DNA from: Streptomyces sp. GS7
Lineage (GTDB): Bacteria; Actinomycetota; Actinomycetes; Streptomycetales; Streptomycetaceae
Assembly (NCBI RefSeq): GCF_009834125.1
Contig: NZ_CP047146.1
Coordinates: 4,457,501-4,521,500 of the forward strand
Length of the DNA stretch: 64,000 bases
Reading direction: 5' to 3'
This document shows, piece after piece, positions 27,318 to 36,314 of the stretch. The notes under the pieces are model-generated. The model was not told where the DNA came from and did not search any database. It saw nothing but the letters and a program-made list of their open reading frames with translations. The translations under genes were made by a program, and so were the position numbers. Each line of letters starts with the position of its first letter. The first letter of the stretch is position 1.

Positions 27318-28574
27318 ATGGGGTGGGAGCGGTGGGGCGAGGCGTGCGCCCAGGCTGAGGACAATGCCGCGGTGGACCGGCTGCCCACCACCGAACCGGC
27401 CTGGGAGGACGTGGGCGTGCGGCGGCTCGTGGCGATCGTGCTGACCGCCCTTGGCACCCAGGCCGTGGAAGATCCGGTGGATACCGGGCAGCTGGTGTGG
27501 CACCTCAACCAAGGCTCGGGGCACGTGCGGCAGTTGGCGGCCGGGCTGGTCGGCCAGGACCTCGCCGTGGCGAGGGACATCGACCCAGCCTCCGTGGACA
27601 TGGCCACGGAGGGCGTGGCCGCCTGGGTGTGGCTGACCCGGACGTGGGTCGAGGACGGCCCCTGGGACGGCATGCCGCGCGGTCTGGCCCCTGGGCTGTC
27701 CGACCCGGCGGTGGAGGTCCTCACCTCGCGGGCCACCCACGCCGCGCTCGCCGCTCTCACCCGCGAGCGGGGCGGCTACGAGCGCGGCACCCTGGTCACC
27801 GCCACGGACGGCCGGTACGAGGGCCAGGTGGCCACCGTCATGTCCAGCACCTGGGCCCTCGACGCCGAGCGTCAGACGCTGAACGATGGGCCGCTGACGG
27901 GCTACGAAGTGCTCTTTCGCGACCCGGACGCCGGCCACCAGCGCGAGGTACTCAGCGCGGAGCAACTCCGCCCGGCCACGCCAGACGAGCAGGCCCTGGA
28001 ACGGGCGCAGTTGATGGGCATCCAGACGCAGTTCGCGACGGTCTGGGAGGCGTGCGAGCGGTGGGCGATCACGTTGGTGTGGTGGCACCAGCAGCAGAAT
28101 CCGGAGCGGTGGCTGGTGGACACCGACCCGCACGGCCGCGGCCCGGTGGTCACCAGCCTGTTGGCCGCTGCTCTTCACGCCGTCGTGCGCGCCCGGGGGC
28201 TGGATCAGCCTGCGGACGGCTCCCGTGTGCACCTGACGCCTCTCGCACCAGTGGCAACTCTCCTTGGCTCCGGGTGGAGCACGGTGGTCGAGGCGCTCGG
28301 GCAGCTGCCGGAGATGACCTCGCCCACCGTGGCAATGCTGCGCGCCATCCAACAAGCCGACGGTGAGATCGGGGTCGAGCACGAGGCCGTGCTCGACCTG
28401 GCCTACGACGTGGCCTGGGCGCACACCCAGTCGGCCACCGTCCCGTCCGGCACGACGACCTCGGACCTGGCCAAGGGCTTGGTGGAACCGCGGCTGGTCG
28501 ACCGGCTCGACGCGCTCGCCGCCACCGCTCAGCGGCAGCACGAAATGGACTTCGATCGGTCCGAGGACCCCTGA
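27318..28574 (+). CDS. Conserved hypothetical protein, 418 residues
   Basis: The soluble, acidic protein has strong codon bias throughout, so it is a real gene. ATG 27318 has GAGGGGAC seven bases upstream. I recognise no catalytic motif. A middle segment (YERGTLVTATDGRYEGQVA) resembles a KOW/SH3-like beta barrel, and the flanks are helical with many Trp residues. The sequence GTTTTCGCAG lies 23 bp before the open frame. A perfect hairpin follows the gene. Confidence 0.7.
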   Translation: MGWERWGEACAQAEDNAAVDRLPTTEPAWEDVGVRRLVAIVLTALGTQAVEDPVDTGQLVWHLNQGSGHVRQLAAGLVGQDLAVARDIDPASVDMATEGVAAWVWLTRTWVEDGPWDGMPRGLAPGLSDPAVEVLTSRATHAALAALTRERGGYERGTLVTATDGRYEGQVATVMSSTWALDAERQTLNDGPLTGYEVLFRDPDAGHQREVLSAEQLRPATPDEQALERAQLMGIQTQFATVWEACERWAITLVWWHQQQNPERWLVDTDPHGRGPVVTSLLAAALHAVVRARGLDQPADGSRVHLTPLAPVATLLGSGWSTVVEALGQLPEMTSPTVAMLRAIQQADGEIGVEHEAVLDLAYDVAWAHTQSATVPSGTTTSDLAKGLVEPRLVDRLDALAATAQRQHEMDFDRSEDP

Positions 28575-28597
28575 CGCCCGCCTGGACCGTTGAACCC

Positions 28598-28621
28598 GCG
28601 GGCCAGCGTCCGCTGGCCCGC
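28598..28621. terminator. Terminator hairpin after the 418-residue protein gene
   Basis: GCGGGCCAGCG (28598-28608) and CGCTGGCCCGC (28611-28621) form a perfect 11-bp inverted repeat with a two-base centre, 24 bp after the stop codon at 28574. Confidence 0.65.
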
Positions 28622-28676
28622 CACACGTCCGCATTGACGCTGGCGGAGGAGAATCTCTACGCCGGGATCCGGCGGG

Positions 28677-28727
28677 TGTCGGCGTACTCGCGTATGTGCA
28701 GCGCCAGGTGCGGATGAACGTGCAAAG
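28677..28727 (+). repeat. Diverged 52-bp repeat, copy 1
   Basis: The sequence TGTCGGCGTAC followed by GATGAACGTGCAAAG also occurs, diverged, on the other strand at 29727-29779. Both copies share the spacing of GTCGGCGTAC and ATGAACGTGCA. Function unknown. Confidence 0.45.
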
Positions 28728-28891
28728 GGAGGCGCCTCGATGGCGCTCGCGCAAGGCGGCGAAGCGGGCGCGAACACGTCACGGCCGGGACCGGCCGCCC
28801 CGGCTCGCCGCCGGCCCGTTGGTCGTGGCGTGCCGCGGTGAAGCGGCGAGGGCCCCGTTGTCAGTCGCCAGGGCCCTCGCCGGCGCGCTGC

Positions 28892-29428
28892 TCAGCTGGC
28901 GCAGGGAACCTCGACCTGAGACCCGTGCCACCACGACGGGTTGATCGCCTTGTCCCCGCCGTAGTGCGGGCCGACCTGGTGGTACTTGTATGTGACCCAG
29001 TAGGTGCCACACTCACCCTGCTTGAAATCGCCGCCGTGGAACTCGTCCTTGCGCTGCTCCTGCGTCCCGCGAGCCCACTCGTTGTACAGCCACTTTCCGT
29101 CCTTGCGAACCTCCACGTGGGCAGAGACCTTCGCCCTGAACCCTTCGCGGTTGGACGCGTTGTTCCAGACACCTCGTGCCCAGAAGGTCACCCGGTCGGT
29201 CTGCAACCAGACCTGTGTCAGCCCGAAACTGGTGGTCCTCAAGCAGACACGGGCATCAGCGAATGTGTACCGACCGTGGCCGTAAAATTCCGACCACGGG
29301 GTGCAGTAGGTGCCTTCCCGCGGTGGCTGCCCCGCTGCCACAGCCGGAGCGGCCGCCGGTGCGACCAAGGCAACCAGGGCCAGTGCCGTACCGGCAGCCC
29401 TCCGGGACAAGGTCTTGAACTTCGTCAT
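28892..29428 (-). CDS. Secreted protein of unknown function
   Basis: The 178-residue protein has a clear signal peptide: KFKTLSRR, a hydrophobic core ALALVALVAP and a likely cleavage site near AVAA-GQ at residue 32. The mature part is rich in Trp, Tyr and Gly with three Cys residues (near CTPW, VCLR, GECGTY) and a fourth at the C-terminus, so two disulfides are possible. I do not recognise the family; homologous small exported proteins are common in Streptomyces. Confidence 0.75.
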   Translation of the reverse strand: MTKFKTLSRRAAGTALALVALVAPAAAPAVAAGQPPREGTYCTPWSEFYGHGRYTFADARVCLRTTSFGLTQVWLQTDRVTFWARGVWNNASNREGFRAKVSAHVEVRKDGKWLYNEWARGTQEQRKDEFHGGDFKQGECGTYWVTYKYHQVGPHYGGDKAINPSWWHGSQVEVPCAS

Positions 29429-29711
29429 GGCGTTCCCCTCAGGAAGAGAAAGTCGCCGACCGCGTCCGCAGCCGGCCTCGAACCAGCGGGCCGCTGCTCG
29501 CGTAACCCCCGCCGGCGCCCATCAGTCCGCACCTTGCCTTTACGACGACCGGGACCAGCCGACCACCTTGGCGACCTCCGACAGGCTCATGCCGCCAGGC
29601 TCGACCAAGCCGCGAATGCACGGAAGTTCCAGCCATGGCTGAGGATCCAAGACCACGGCCCGCCACTTCCCGCGACCTGACCACAGGCAACAGGGTGCCG
29701 AACGCCAGCCC

Positions 29712-29969
29712 TCAGCACAGCAAGAACTCTGCACGTTCATTCGTACACGGCCATGCACGTTCACGTGTACGCCGACAGCGGGCAAGGTTCCCCGCCAGGT
29801 GCCGGGCCGCGTACGCTCCTTCGCCGTTGCTGGCACTGAGTAGTTGCAGCAGTTCGACCGCCGCGCGTGCTTCGTGCAGCGTCAGCAGTGGCAGGCGCTT
29901 CTCGTCGCAGGCGGCCACGCTGTCGATCATTGCCAGGAGTCGTTCATCGATGTCACTCGTGATCGGCAC
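29712..29969 (-). CDS. Small conserved hypothetical protein
   Basis: This 85-residue frame starts at GTG 29969. Its first 65 residues (DIDERLLAMIDSVAACDEKR and EGAYAARHLAGNLARCRRTR) have the look of a genuine helical protein. The last 20 residues overlap the diverged repeat and may be read-through. No clear ribosome-binding site was found. Confidence 0.5.
   Translation of the reverse strand: MPITSDIDERLLAMIDSVAACDEKRLPLLTLHEARAAVELLQLLSASNGEGAYAARHLAGNLARCRRTRERAWPCTNERAEFLLC
29727..29779 (-). repeat. Diverged 52-bp repeat, copy 2 (inverted relative to copy 1)
   Basis: On the minus strand this reads CTGTCGGCGTACACG followed by GAATGAACGTGCAGAG, matching about 38 of 52 positions of the sequence at 28677-28727. 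It lies at the 3' end of the small minus-strand gene. Confidence 0.45.
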
Positions 29970-30030
29970 AACTGGGCTCGTTTGAGCTCGGTCACGTCAT
30001 GGTCGGTGCTGGCGGGGCGGAGTATGGGTG

Positions 30031-30060
30031 AGGGGCCTGAACCGGTCGGTTCAGGCCCCT
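30031..30060. terminator. Perfect 13-bp hairpin terminator
   Basis: AGGGGCCTGAACC (30031-30043), loop GGTC, and GGTTCAGGCCCCT (30048-30060). The neighbouring 29970-30357 region contains no gene I can support. Confidence 0.75.
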
Positions 30061-30357
30061 GCAGCCCCATCCGCGGGGGACGGATGTGAGGGACGCACCG
30101 GGCCAACGAACCACCGGTGATGACGGTTACGGAGTCCAGGTCGCACGAGCGGTGCGCGGGTCGCAGCACCTGCGGTGTGCAAGGGCTTGCCGCATCCGGC
30201 TCACCACCGTCGGCCTGACACGGGCTCACCCGGGACTTCTCCGCATCGTTCGATGGAGGCGGGGTAGCCGAGGAACGGAACCGAAGGACGGGGAAGCCAC
30301 GTCGGTACACGGGGGCGCAGGCTCGGCGTAACCGGCGGATAGGGCAAGGAGCAGCAG

Positions 30358-30612
30358 ATGGAACTGCCGTGGCGACAGGACGAGGGGTGGCGACGCCGCT
30401 ACCCGCAGTCGGGACCCGACTGGACGCAGGGCATGCCGCAGGGGGCGACGGATCCGCTGACGCCGATGGGGCGTGTCGATCAGGTCGGCCGGATGGGGAG
30501 CGCGCTGCGCGGTGGCTATATCGCGCCCTGGCAGCGGAAGGTGATCCTCGGGTTTGTGATCGGTGCCGTCGTCGTCACCGTGGGGTCGTTGCTGCTGGTG
30601 TTCTTCGGCTGA
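30358..30612 (+). CDS. Small membrane protein with one C-terminal helix
   Basis: The 84-residue protein has AAGGAG six bases before ATG 30358. The first 55 residues are hydrophilic with several Trp and Arg; the last 25 (KVILGFVIGAVVVTVGSLLL) form one membrane helix. This is a tail-anchored topology. Function unknown. Confidence 0.75.
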   Translation: MELPWRQDEGWRRRYPQSGPDWTQGMPQGATDPLTPMGRVDQVGRMGSALRGGYIAPWQRKVILGFVIGAVVVTVGSLLLVFFG

Positions 30613-30784
30613 GCCGGGGGCGACAGCAGGCTGACCGTTCCCGCTCTGTAGGTTCCGTGTTTCGGTGTCCAACGGCATCGCCGTGACCTGCAGGGCTTCG
30701 GCATTCCGCGCTCGTGTCCTCCGAACGCGTTCCGCAGAACCGTGTCCAATCCTCGCCGGGCCTGTTTCGCGTGGCGGGCGGGCC

Positions 30785-31309
30785 TCAACTCTTGACGGCC
30801 TCTGCGATCTGCAGGGCTGCCTGTGCGGGCGTGAGGTGGGTGGTGTCGATGACCTCGGCCTCACCGTGTAGCCACGTGCGGGCCGCCTCGGCATAGGGCT
30901 CAAGATATTTGAGACGGAACGGGGAGTTGGGGCCAAGAACAGTGTCGCCCGCGATGCGCTCGCGGAGGGTGTCCTGGTCGGCGTGGAGGACGAAGTGCCG
31001 TACCGGAATGGCATGGTTGGCGAGGCCCGCGCTGATCTCGCGCCAGTACTCCTCGATCAGGACAGTCATGGGCATCACCAGAGTGCCGCCGGTGTAGTCG
31101 AGTACGCGGCGGGCGGTCTCGACTACGAGCGGCCGCCACGGCGGCCAGTGCTGGAAGTTGTCCGTCTCGGGCAGCCCCGGCGTGATGTCCATGAGTGTCT
31201 CGCCGACCTTCTCGGCGTCGAACACCCGTGAATCCGGGATCAGCTGCTGCACAAGTGCACTGGTCGTCGTCTTGCCTGCGCCGTGGGTGCCGTTGAGCCA
31301 TACGATCAT
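30785..31309 (-). CDS. TmrB-like P-loop ATPase/kinase
   Basis: The 174-residue protein starts MIVWLNGTHGAGKTTTSALV, a Walker A motif right at the N-terminus as in small kinases and the tunicamycin-resistance ATPase TmrB. RHFVLHADQDTLRERIAGD resembles a nucleotide-kinase lid/base-recognition region. It probably phosphorylates a small molecule or antibiotic. I chose ATG 31309; the frame extends upstream but without coding character. Confidence 0.8.
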   Translation of the reverse strand: MIVWLNGTHGAGKTTTSALVQQLIPDSRVFDAEKVGETLMDITPGLPETDNFQHWPPWRPLVVETARRVLDYTGGTLVMPMTVLIEEYWREISAGLANHAIPVRHFVLHADQDTLRERIAGDTVLGPNSPFRLKYLEPYAEAARTWLHGEAEVIDTTHLTPAQAALQIAEAVKS

Positions 31310-31479
31310 GGGACCGACGCTACACCCGTGCGGGTCTGGCCGAACAAGCCGGCCGCGTCGTCCAGAGCCACACGGCGCTTCGGTGCGGGCGTCCGCGGCG
31401 TGCTGATGGGCGCGGCACGAGGTCGAGTCCACGCGGGCGCATTGATCCTCGGCCATGTGGCCGAGGACCAGAGCCGGGA

Positions 31480-31989
31480 TCAGCCCCGCTTGTAGTGCTC
31501 CCAGATCTTGACGGCGACATTGTCCTTGATGTCGGCCCGGACTACGACGTCGCCTCGTTCGGCAGCCTTCTTGAGCTGGGTGAGGGTGCGCGGTGCGGTG
31601 CCGTAGCCCTCTTTGTTGACGGTGAGGTGATGGGCGTCGCCTATGCGAAGGGCGCCGAACACCTTGGTGTGCGCAGTGAGGCAGAGCTGGGACACCACCG
31701 TGTGGGGGATGTCCTTAGATCCGCCGATCTGCTCCGTGACGGTCAGCTCCCCCGCCTTGTATTTCAACATGCCCTCTACGGGGCCGTTGTAGGTGCCGCC
31801 GTCACTGCCTTTCCGGCACGTGTCGAGGGGAGAGTGGGCAGCGGTCGAGTGCCCCTCGGAATGGCTGGAGGAGGGCGATGCCGCGTGACCGGCCGTCGCT
31901 GTCAGGCCGACGGCGGCGACGGCGGCGATAGACGTCGAGACGAAACGCCGAACATGACGGTGTTTCCCGACGATGCTCACAGAAGGCAT
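31480..31989 (-). CDS. Secreted protein of unknown function
   Basis: The 169-residue protein has an N-terminal signal peptide (RRFVSTSIAAVAAVGLTATA, cleavage near GHAA at 37), a Ser/His-rich linker and a mature domain with two Cys (DTCRKG, SQLCLTAH) that may form a disulfide. I do not recognise a family. Confidence 0.75.
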   Translation of the reverse strand: MPSVSIVGKHRHVRRFVSTSIAAVAAVGLTATAGHAASPSSSHSEGHSTAAHSPLDTCRKGSDGGTYNGPVEGMLKYKAGELTVTEQIGGSKDIPHTVVSQLCLTAHTKVFGALRIGDAHHLTVNKEGYGTAPRTLTQLKKAAERGDVVVRADIKDNVAVKIWEHYKRG

Positions 31990-32199
31990 GTCAACTCCGG
32001 AAAAGAGGTAGTTCTACAGGACGGGAGTCAACGTATCTACCGTGATTCACCCGGTTTACACGGTCTGGTGTCAACGAGCCGTCACTCCGATCTCAGCCGT
32101 GTAACGGATCCGGCGATCTGAATGGGCCCTTGGGCCGAGCCGACCGCGTCCTGCACACGAAGGAGTGCGGCGCACGGTCGGCCCCTGCAGGCAACCCGA

Positions 32200-32436
32200 T
32201 CAGTTGCCGGGCTGCGGTACCGGCCGGGAACGTCCGCCGTCGTCGGAGGATTCGCGATGGTGGGGGGAGGGCGGGGTGCGGGCGATTCCGGTCCAGGCGT
32301 TGTACAGGCCGGACAGGGCGACGCTGATGGTGGCCAGGGAGCTGGCCGGGACGCCGAGAGCGATCAGGAGCACCCCGGTGGCCAAGACGGCCATGAAGAC
32401 GATCAGGTCCAGAGGTCGCCGCGTGCTGTTCCTCAT
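32200..32436 (-). CDS. Small two-helix membrane protein
   Basis: The 78-residue protein starts at ATG 32436 with AAAGGAC about seven bases upstream. Two hydrophobic segments (LIVFMAVLATGVLLIALGV and SLATISVALSGLYNAW) are followed by a charged tail. It lies divergent from the large HTH/coiled-coil gene. Function unknown. Confidence 0.65.
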   Translation of the reverse strand: MRNSTRRPLDLIVFMAVLATGVLLIALGVPASSLATISVALSGLYNAWTGIARTPPSPHHRESSDDGGRSRPVPQPGN

Positions 32437-32582
32437 TGCCAAGTCCTTTGTTGGGTAGCGGAGTTGGATTTGAGGACCAGCGTGCGCAGGTGGTCTGATT
32501 GTCCGCCTCGGCCGATGGCGTTGCCGCACGCCAGCGACGGTGATGTTGTGGACAGGGCGGACAGGACGGGGGTTGGGCGGCT

Positions 32583-34262
32583 ATGCCGCAGGTGGGACCG
32601 GGCCGGAAGCGAGGCCCTGTAGACGGAGATACTCCCCAGGCCCAAGAGCTGGCCCAGTGGCTTAGAAAGCTCACGCAGGGGCTGGGGCAGCGGGATTTGG
32701 AGAAGAGGTTCGCCTACGGAAAGACGACGTGGGGCGAATTCCTCATGGGCCGCAAGCTGATCCCCAGCTGGCTGCTGGAGGACGTGGTCAACGGCCTGGT
32801 CAGGGAGCCCAGGGCGCGGCAATGGCAGCTGCGGCGCGGAGGGGAGTTGCTGCGGGCGGCGGAGAAGGCAGCGCTGGAGAAGACAGCGGCGCTGGAGGAG
32901 GAGAAACCGGCATCGGGGTCTGAGACGCAGCTGCTGATCCGGCTGGATGAGGCGCGCAAGGGTCAGCTGCAGGCGCAGGAGACGTTGCTGAGTACCACCC
33001 AGATCATCTACACCCTGCTGGCTGTGGTGGCCTCCCTGCGCGAGCGGTGTGCGGTGCTGGAGAAAGAGCGCGACCGCGTCGCCGAGCGGTTACCCGCAAC
33101 GGTGGCCGAGGTCCAACAGCAGCTGGTCGAATCCGAAAGGCGGCTGGCGGACACCGAGAGCCGGCTGGAGCGGGCCCGGCGCGAACGGGAAGAAGCCGAA
33201 GAACTGCGCATCGAGGCCCAGCTGATTGCCCAGAAGCACCGCCGGGCGTTGGAGCAGTTCCAGCAGCGCAGCCGCCGGCGCCCGGCGGAGGAGGACAGCG
33301 ACGGCCAGGTCCCCGGCCAGTCGTCGTCCTCGGCGGTGAACGAGCTGCCAAAGCTGTGGGAGTTCGACCAGGTCCTGGCCGCTGCCGACCAGCAGCTCGA
33401 CGCTCATGACGCACAGATCACCGCGCTGCGACGCCACATGGGCCTCACCCCGTCCCGCTCGGACGAACAAGCAGACCGCGTCGTGGTGGGCGAAGTTGTC
33501 CGCAACCAGGCGGCGGACAACCCGGACAGCACCGCTGCCAGCACAGATGTTGACCACTCCGTGTCCGCGGACAACGCGGACACGGCGAACGCCATCGTCG
33601 CCGGGCGGCGCACCGCGGTCGGCCACCCAGCCCTGCCCGCCCCTGACGCCCTGGAGGCCGGGAAGTCCACTGCCGCAAACAGAAAGCTCTTATCTCCAGC
33701 TACCCGGCCGATTCGGACGCTGGTCCGCGCGTGGTCGGACGGCAGACCCGTCAGCCGCGCGGCGGCGGCCGTGATCGCCACGGCCGGGGTGGCCGGCGCA
33801 CTCCTGTTCAGCTCCGATTCCCCACGTATCCCCCCGACCCACGGCCCCCGGACAGCAACGGCAACCAGCAGCCCGACCCCGCATCACCCCACGCCGAGCC
33901 CGTCTGCCGCACCTCACACAGGCCAACCGAGCCCCTCAACCACCCCATCGAACTCCACCCCGCCCGACAACGGCGGGCACAAGAACAGCGCCACCAGCAC
34001 CGGCGGCGGTACCGGGGACCCCGGCGCCTCCGGAGGCACGAGCAGCGGATCCACATCCGGCCTCCTCGGAGGCCTTGATGGCGGGAAGAGCAGCGGGTCC
34101 ACAACCGGCGGCGGGACGAGCAACGGATCTACATCCGGCGGCGGGACGAGCAGCGGATCCATATCCGGCCTCTTCGCCGGCCCTGACGGCGGGAAGAACA
34201 GCAACTCCTCTTCCAACTCCAGCGGCGGATCGAGCACCGGGATCTTCGGAGGCGCCGACTGA
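32583..34262 (+). CDS. HTH / coiled-coil / single-TM protein with Gly-Ser-rich exported tail
   Basis: The 559-residue protein has four visible parts. Residues about 18-80 are helical with an HTH-like RDLEKRFAYGKTTWGEFLMG. Residues 85-230 form a long coiled coil (ERRLADTESRLERARRERE). One membrane helix lies near residues 392-411 (AAAVIATAGVAGALLFSS). The tail from about 412 is Pro/Thr/Ser rich and ends in imperfect repeats such as GGGTSSGSTSGLLGGLDGGK. The tail would face outside and the HTH-like part inside. Related Streptomyces proteins couple an XRE-like domain to a membrane anchor; the function is unknown. Confidence 0.8.
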   Translation: MPQVGPGRKRGPVDGDTPQAQELAQWLRKLTQGLGQRDLEKRFAYGKTTWGEFLMGRKLIPSWLLEDVVNGLVREPRARQWQLRRGGELLRAAEKAALEKTAALEEEKPASGSETQLLIRLDEARKGQLQAQETLLSTTQIIYTLLAVVASLRERCAVLEKERDRVAERLPATVAEVQQQLVESERRLADTESRLERARREREEAEELRIEAQLIAQKHRRALEQFQQRSRRRPAEEDSDGQVPGQSSSSAVNELPKLWEFDQVLAAADQQLDAHDAQITALRRHMGLTPSRSDEQADRVVVGEVVRNQAADNPDSTAASTDVDHSVSADNADTANAIVAGRRTAVGHPALPAPDALEAGKSTAANRKLLSPATRPIRTLVRAWSDGRPVSRAAAAVIATAGVAGALLFSSDSPRIPPTHGPRTATATSSPTPHHPTPSPSAAPHTGQPSPSTTPSNSTPPDNGGHKNSATSTGGGTGDPGASGGTSSGSTSGLLGGLDGGKSSGSTTGGGTSNGSTSGGGTSSGSISGLFAGPDGGKNSNSSSNSSGGSSTGIFGGAD

Positions 34263-34701
34263 CAGCGCGACAGGCCGTTCTGGATTCAAGATCACCCCGT
34301 GGCGGGATACTGGCGTATCTGGGTCATGCCCCCTACAGCTCCGCGTGGCGGGCACCGACAGGGCTGTCCTCATAGCGTCGACACATGCGATCGATCCGGA
34401 AGGGCACCCTCGCCTTCGGGATGGTCGCTTCTCTGAACTAAGGACTCTCGTCGCACGCCCTTCTTGGGCGTGGGGCACAAAAGCTCCTCTTCATTGCCGG
34501 GCGGTCGCTGTGCCCTCGGTCGGGACGCCCCTGTCAAGCCTGAGAGCGGTTTTGCGTCCGTCCGGGTGGAGCGGGCTTGGCAGGGCTATAGCTGGGTGGG
34601 CAGGGTCTGCGGTGGGCAGGCGGCTGCGAGTCAGGAGTACCCGCAGTCCTTCCCGGCGGTGCCGTCTGGGTACGGCGCCGGCTGTGACGGGAGCGTGCGG
34701 C
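34263..34701. other. Intergenic region before the PKS fragment (about 440 bp)
   Basis: No gene is supportable here. A short hairpin CACGCCC-TTCTT-GGGCGTG (34454-34472) may be a terminator for the upstream gene. Confidence 0.4.
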
Positions 34702-35358
34702 ATGGCAGTTGAATCCTCCAAGAGCGCCCGGGCTGCAGAGCCGATCGCGGTGGTTGGGATGGGGTGTCGGTTTGCTCCCGACCTCTCGTCTCCCGAAGAT
34801 CTGTGGCGGTTCCTGGTAAGCGGAGGTGATGCGGTTCGCGAGCTTCCGGTGGATCGTTGGGCCTCGTTCGAGGAGCGGAGCCCTCAGGAGCGGGGTGTGC
34901 TGCGTGAGGCGACGAGACGTGCCGCGTATCTGGACGATGTCCAGGGGTTCGACGCTGCGTTCTTCGGCGTCTCGCCCCTGGAGGCCCTCTACGCCGGCCC
35001 GCAGCAGCGGCTGGCCCTTGAGGTGGCGTGGGAGGCGCTGGAGCACGCGGGTATCGCTCCCGCGTCGCTGCGGAGGACGGATGCCGGGGTCTACATCGGG
35101 GTGACGTTCGGCGAGTACGGGCTGCGTACCATGGCGGATCTGACGGCCATTGAGCCGTGGGCCGGGCTGGGGGCCGCGTACTACGCGGTGCCGAACCGGA
35201 TCTCCTACCTGCTGGATCTGCGGGGCCCGAGTCTCGCCGTGGACTCGGCGTGCGCGTCGTCGTTGTCCGGGGTCCACCTCGCCTGTCAGAGTCTGCGCAT
35301 CGGCGAGTCCTCCCTGGTGATCGCGGGCGGGGTGAGCGTGCTGAGTGAGCCTTCCCCT
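34702..35358 (+). pseudogene. Type I polyketide synthase, ketosynthase N-terminal fragment
   Basis: From ATG 34702 the frame encodes a ketosynthase start (EPIAVVGMGCRFAPDLSSPE) and continues through the active-site Cys in LAVDSACASSLSGVHLACQS to AGGVSVLSEP. It ends at 35358, where the IS3 element begins. The catalytic His motifs, the remaining KS and all later domains are absent, and no PKS sequence follows the IS on its far side. It would begin a PKS subunit, with no loading domain before the KS. Confidence 0.85.
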
Positions 35359-35412
35359 TGATCGTGGACACCTGGAGACTGGGACCTGAGGTTCCAGAGG
35401 AAGTAGCACCAG

Positions 35413-35712
35413 GTGGGAAACAAGTACACGAAGCGGTACACCGAGGAGTTCAAGCGGGACGCGATCGCGCTCGTGGACTCCACGGGCAAGACGGTCACCG
35501 CGGTGGCTCGGGATCTGGGCATCAGCTCGGAGTCCCTGCGCGGCTGGTACCGCCAGGCCAAGACAGACCGGGGCGAGGGACGGCCCGGTGAGCTCACCAC
35601 GGCCGAGCGTGAGGAGCTCAAGCGGCTGCGCCGACAGAACGCCGAACAGGCCAAGACGATCGAGGTGCTGCGAAAAGCCGCGGTCTTCTTCGCGAAGGAG
35701 AGCGATCGATGA
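35413..35712 (+). CDS. IS3-family OrfA
   Basis: The 99-residue protein starts at GTG 35413. An HTH (VTAVARDLGISSESLRGWYR) is followed by a leucine-zipper region (REELKRLRRQNAEQAKTIEV) typical of IS3 OrfA proteins. Its last bases overlap the OrfB start by four (ATGA at 35709). Confidence 0.88.
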   Translation: MGNKYTKRYTEEFKRDAIALVDSTGKTVTAVARDLGISSESLRGWYRQAKTDRGEGRPGELTTAEREELKRLRRQNAEQAKTIEVLRKAAVFFAKESDR

Positions 35713-36314
35713 ACGACACGTACGCGTTCATCGAGGCGGAGAAGACCACCCACGGCGTTGCTTTCCTCTGCAGGCTGCTGAAGGTGGCCCGTTCCTCCTT
35801 CTACGCCTGGCTCGACGCCTCGAAGACCCGGGCCGCACGGCAGGCCGCCGACGAGGTGCTGGTGCACGAGACCACCGTCATCCACATCGCCTCCCGCCAG
35901 ACCTACGGCGTCCCGCGCATCCATGCCGAACTGCGGCGCCTGGGGCGGAGCGTGAACCGCAAACGCGTCGCCCGCCTGATGCGCGAGCACGGTATCCAGG
36001 GAGACCGCCGCCGCCGACGGCGGCGGTCGCTGACCCGGCCGGACAAGAAGGCGAAGCCGGCACCGGATCTGATCGGCCGCGACTTCCACGCCGAGACCCC
36101 CGGCACGAAGCTGGTCGGCGACATCACCGCCCTGCCCACCGGCCAGGGCTGGCTCTACCTCGCCTGCTGGCTGGACCTGGCCACCCGCGAAGTCGTCGGC
36201 TACCCGATGGCCGACCACCACCGCGCCACGCTCGTCGTCGACGCGCTGAAGATGGCCGCCGGCCGCGGCCGCCTCCGGCCCGGCTGCATAGCGCATTCGG
36301 ACCGCGGCAGCGAA
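35709..36314 (+). pseudogene. IS3-family OrfB, 5' part (split by IS30)
   Basis: The frame has the HTH_21 region (RQTYGVPRIHAELRRLGRSV) and the start of the rve/DDE domain (LVGDITALPTGQGWLYLACW). It reaches CIAHSDRGSE at 36314, exactly where the IS30 element enters. The rest is at 37760-38047. Confidence 0.88.

Noticed and set aside
26370..28754. 794-codon minus-strand ORF
   Set aside because: It is antisense to two genes with good starts; its composition is that of a high-GC shadow.
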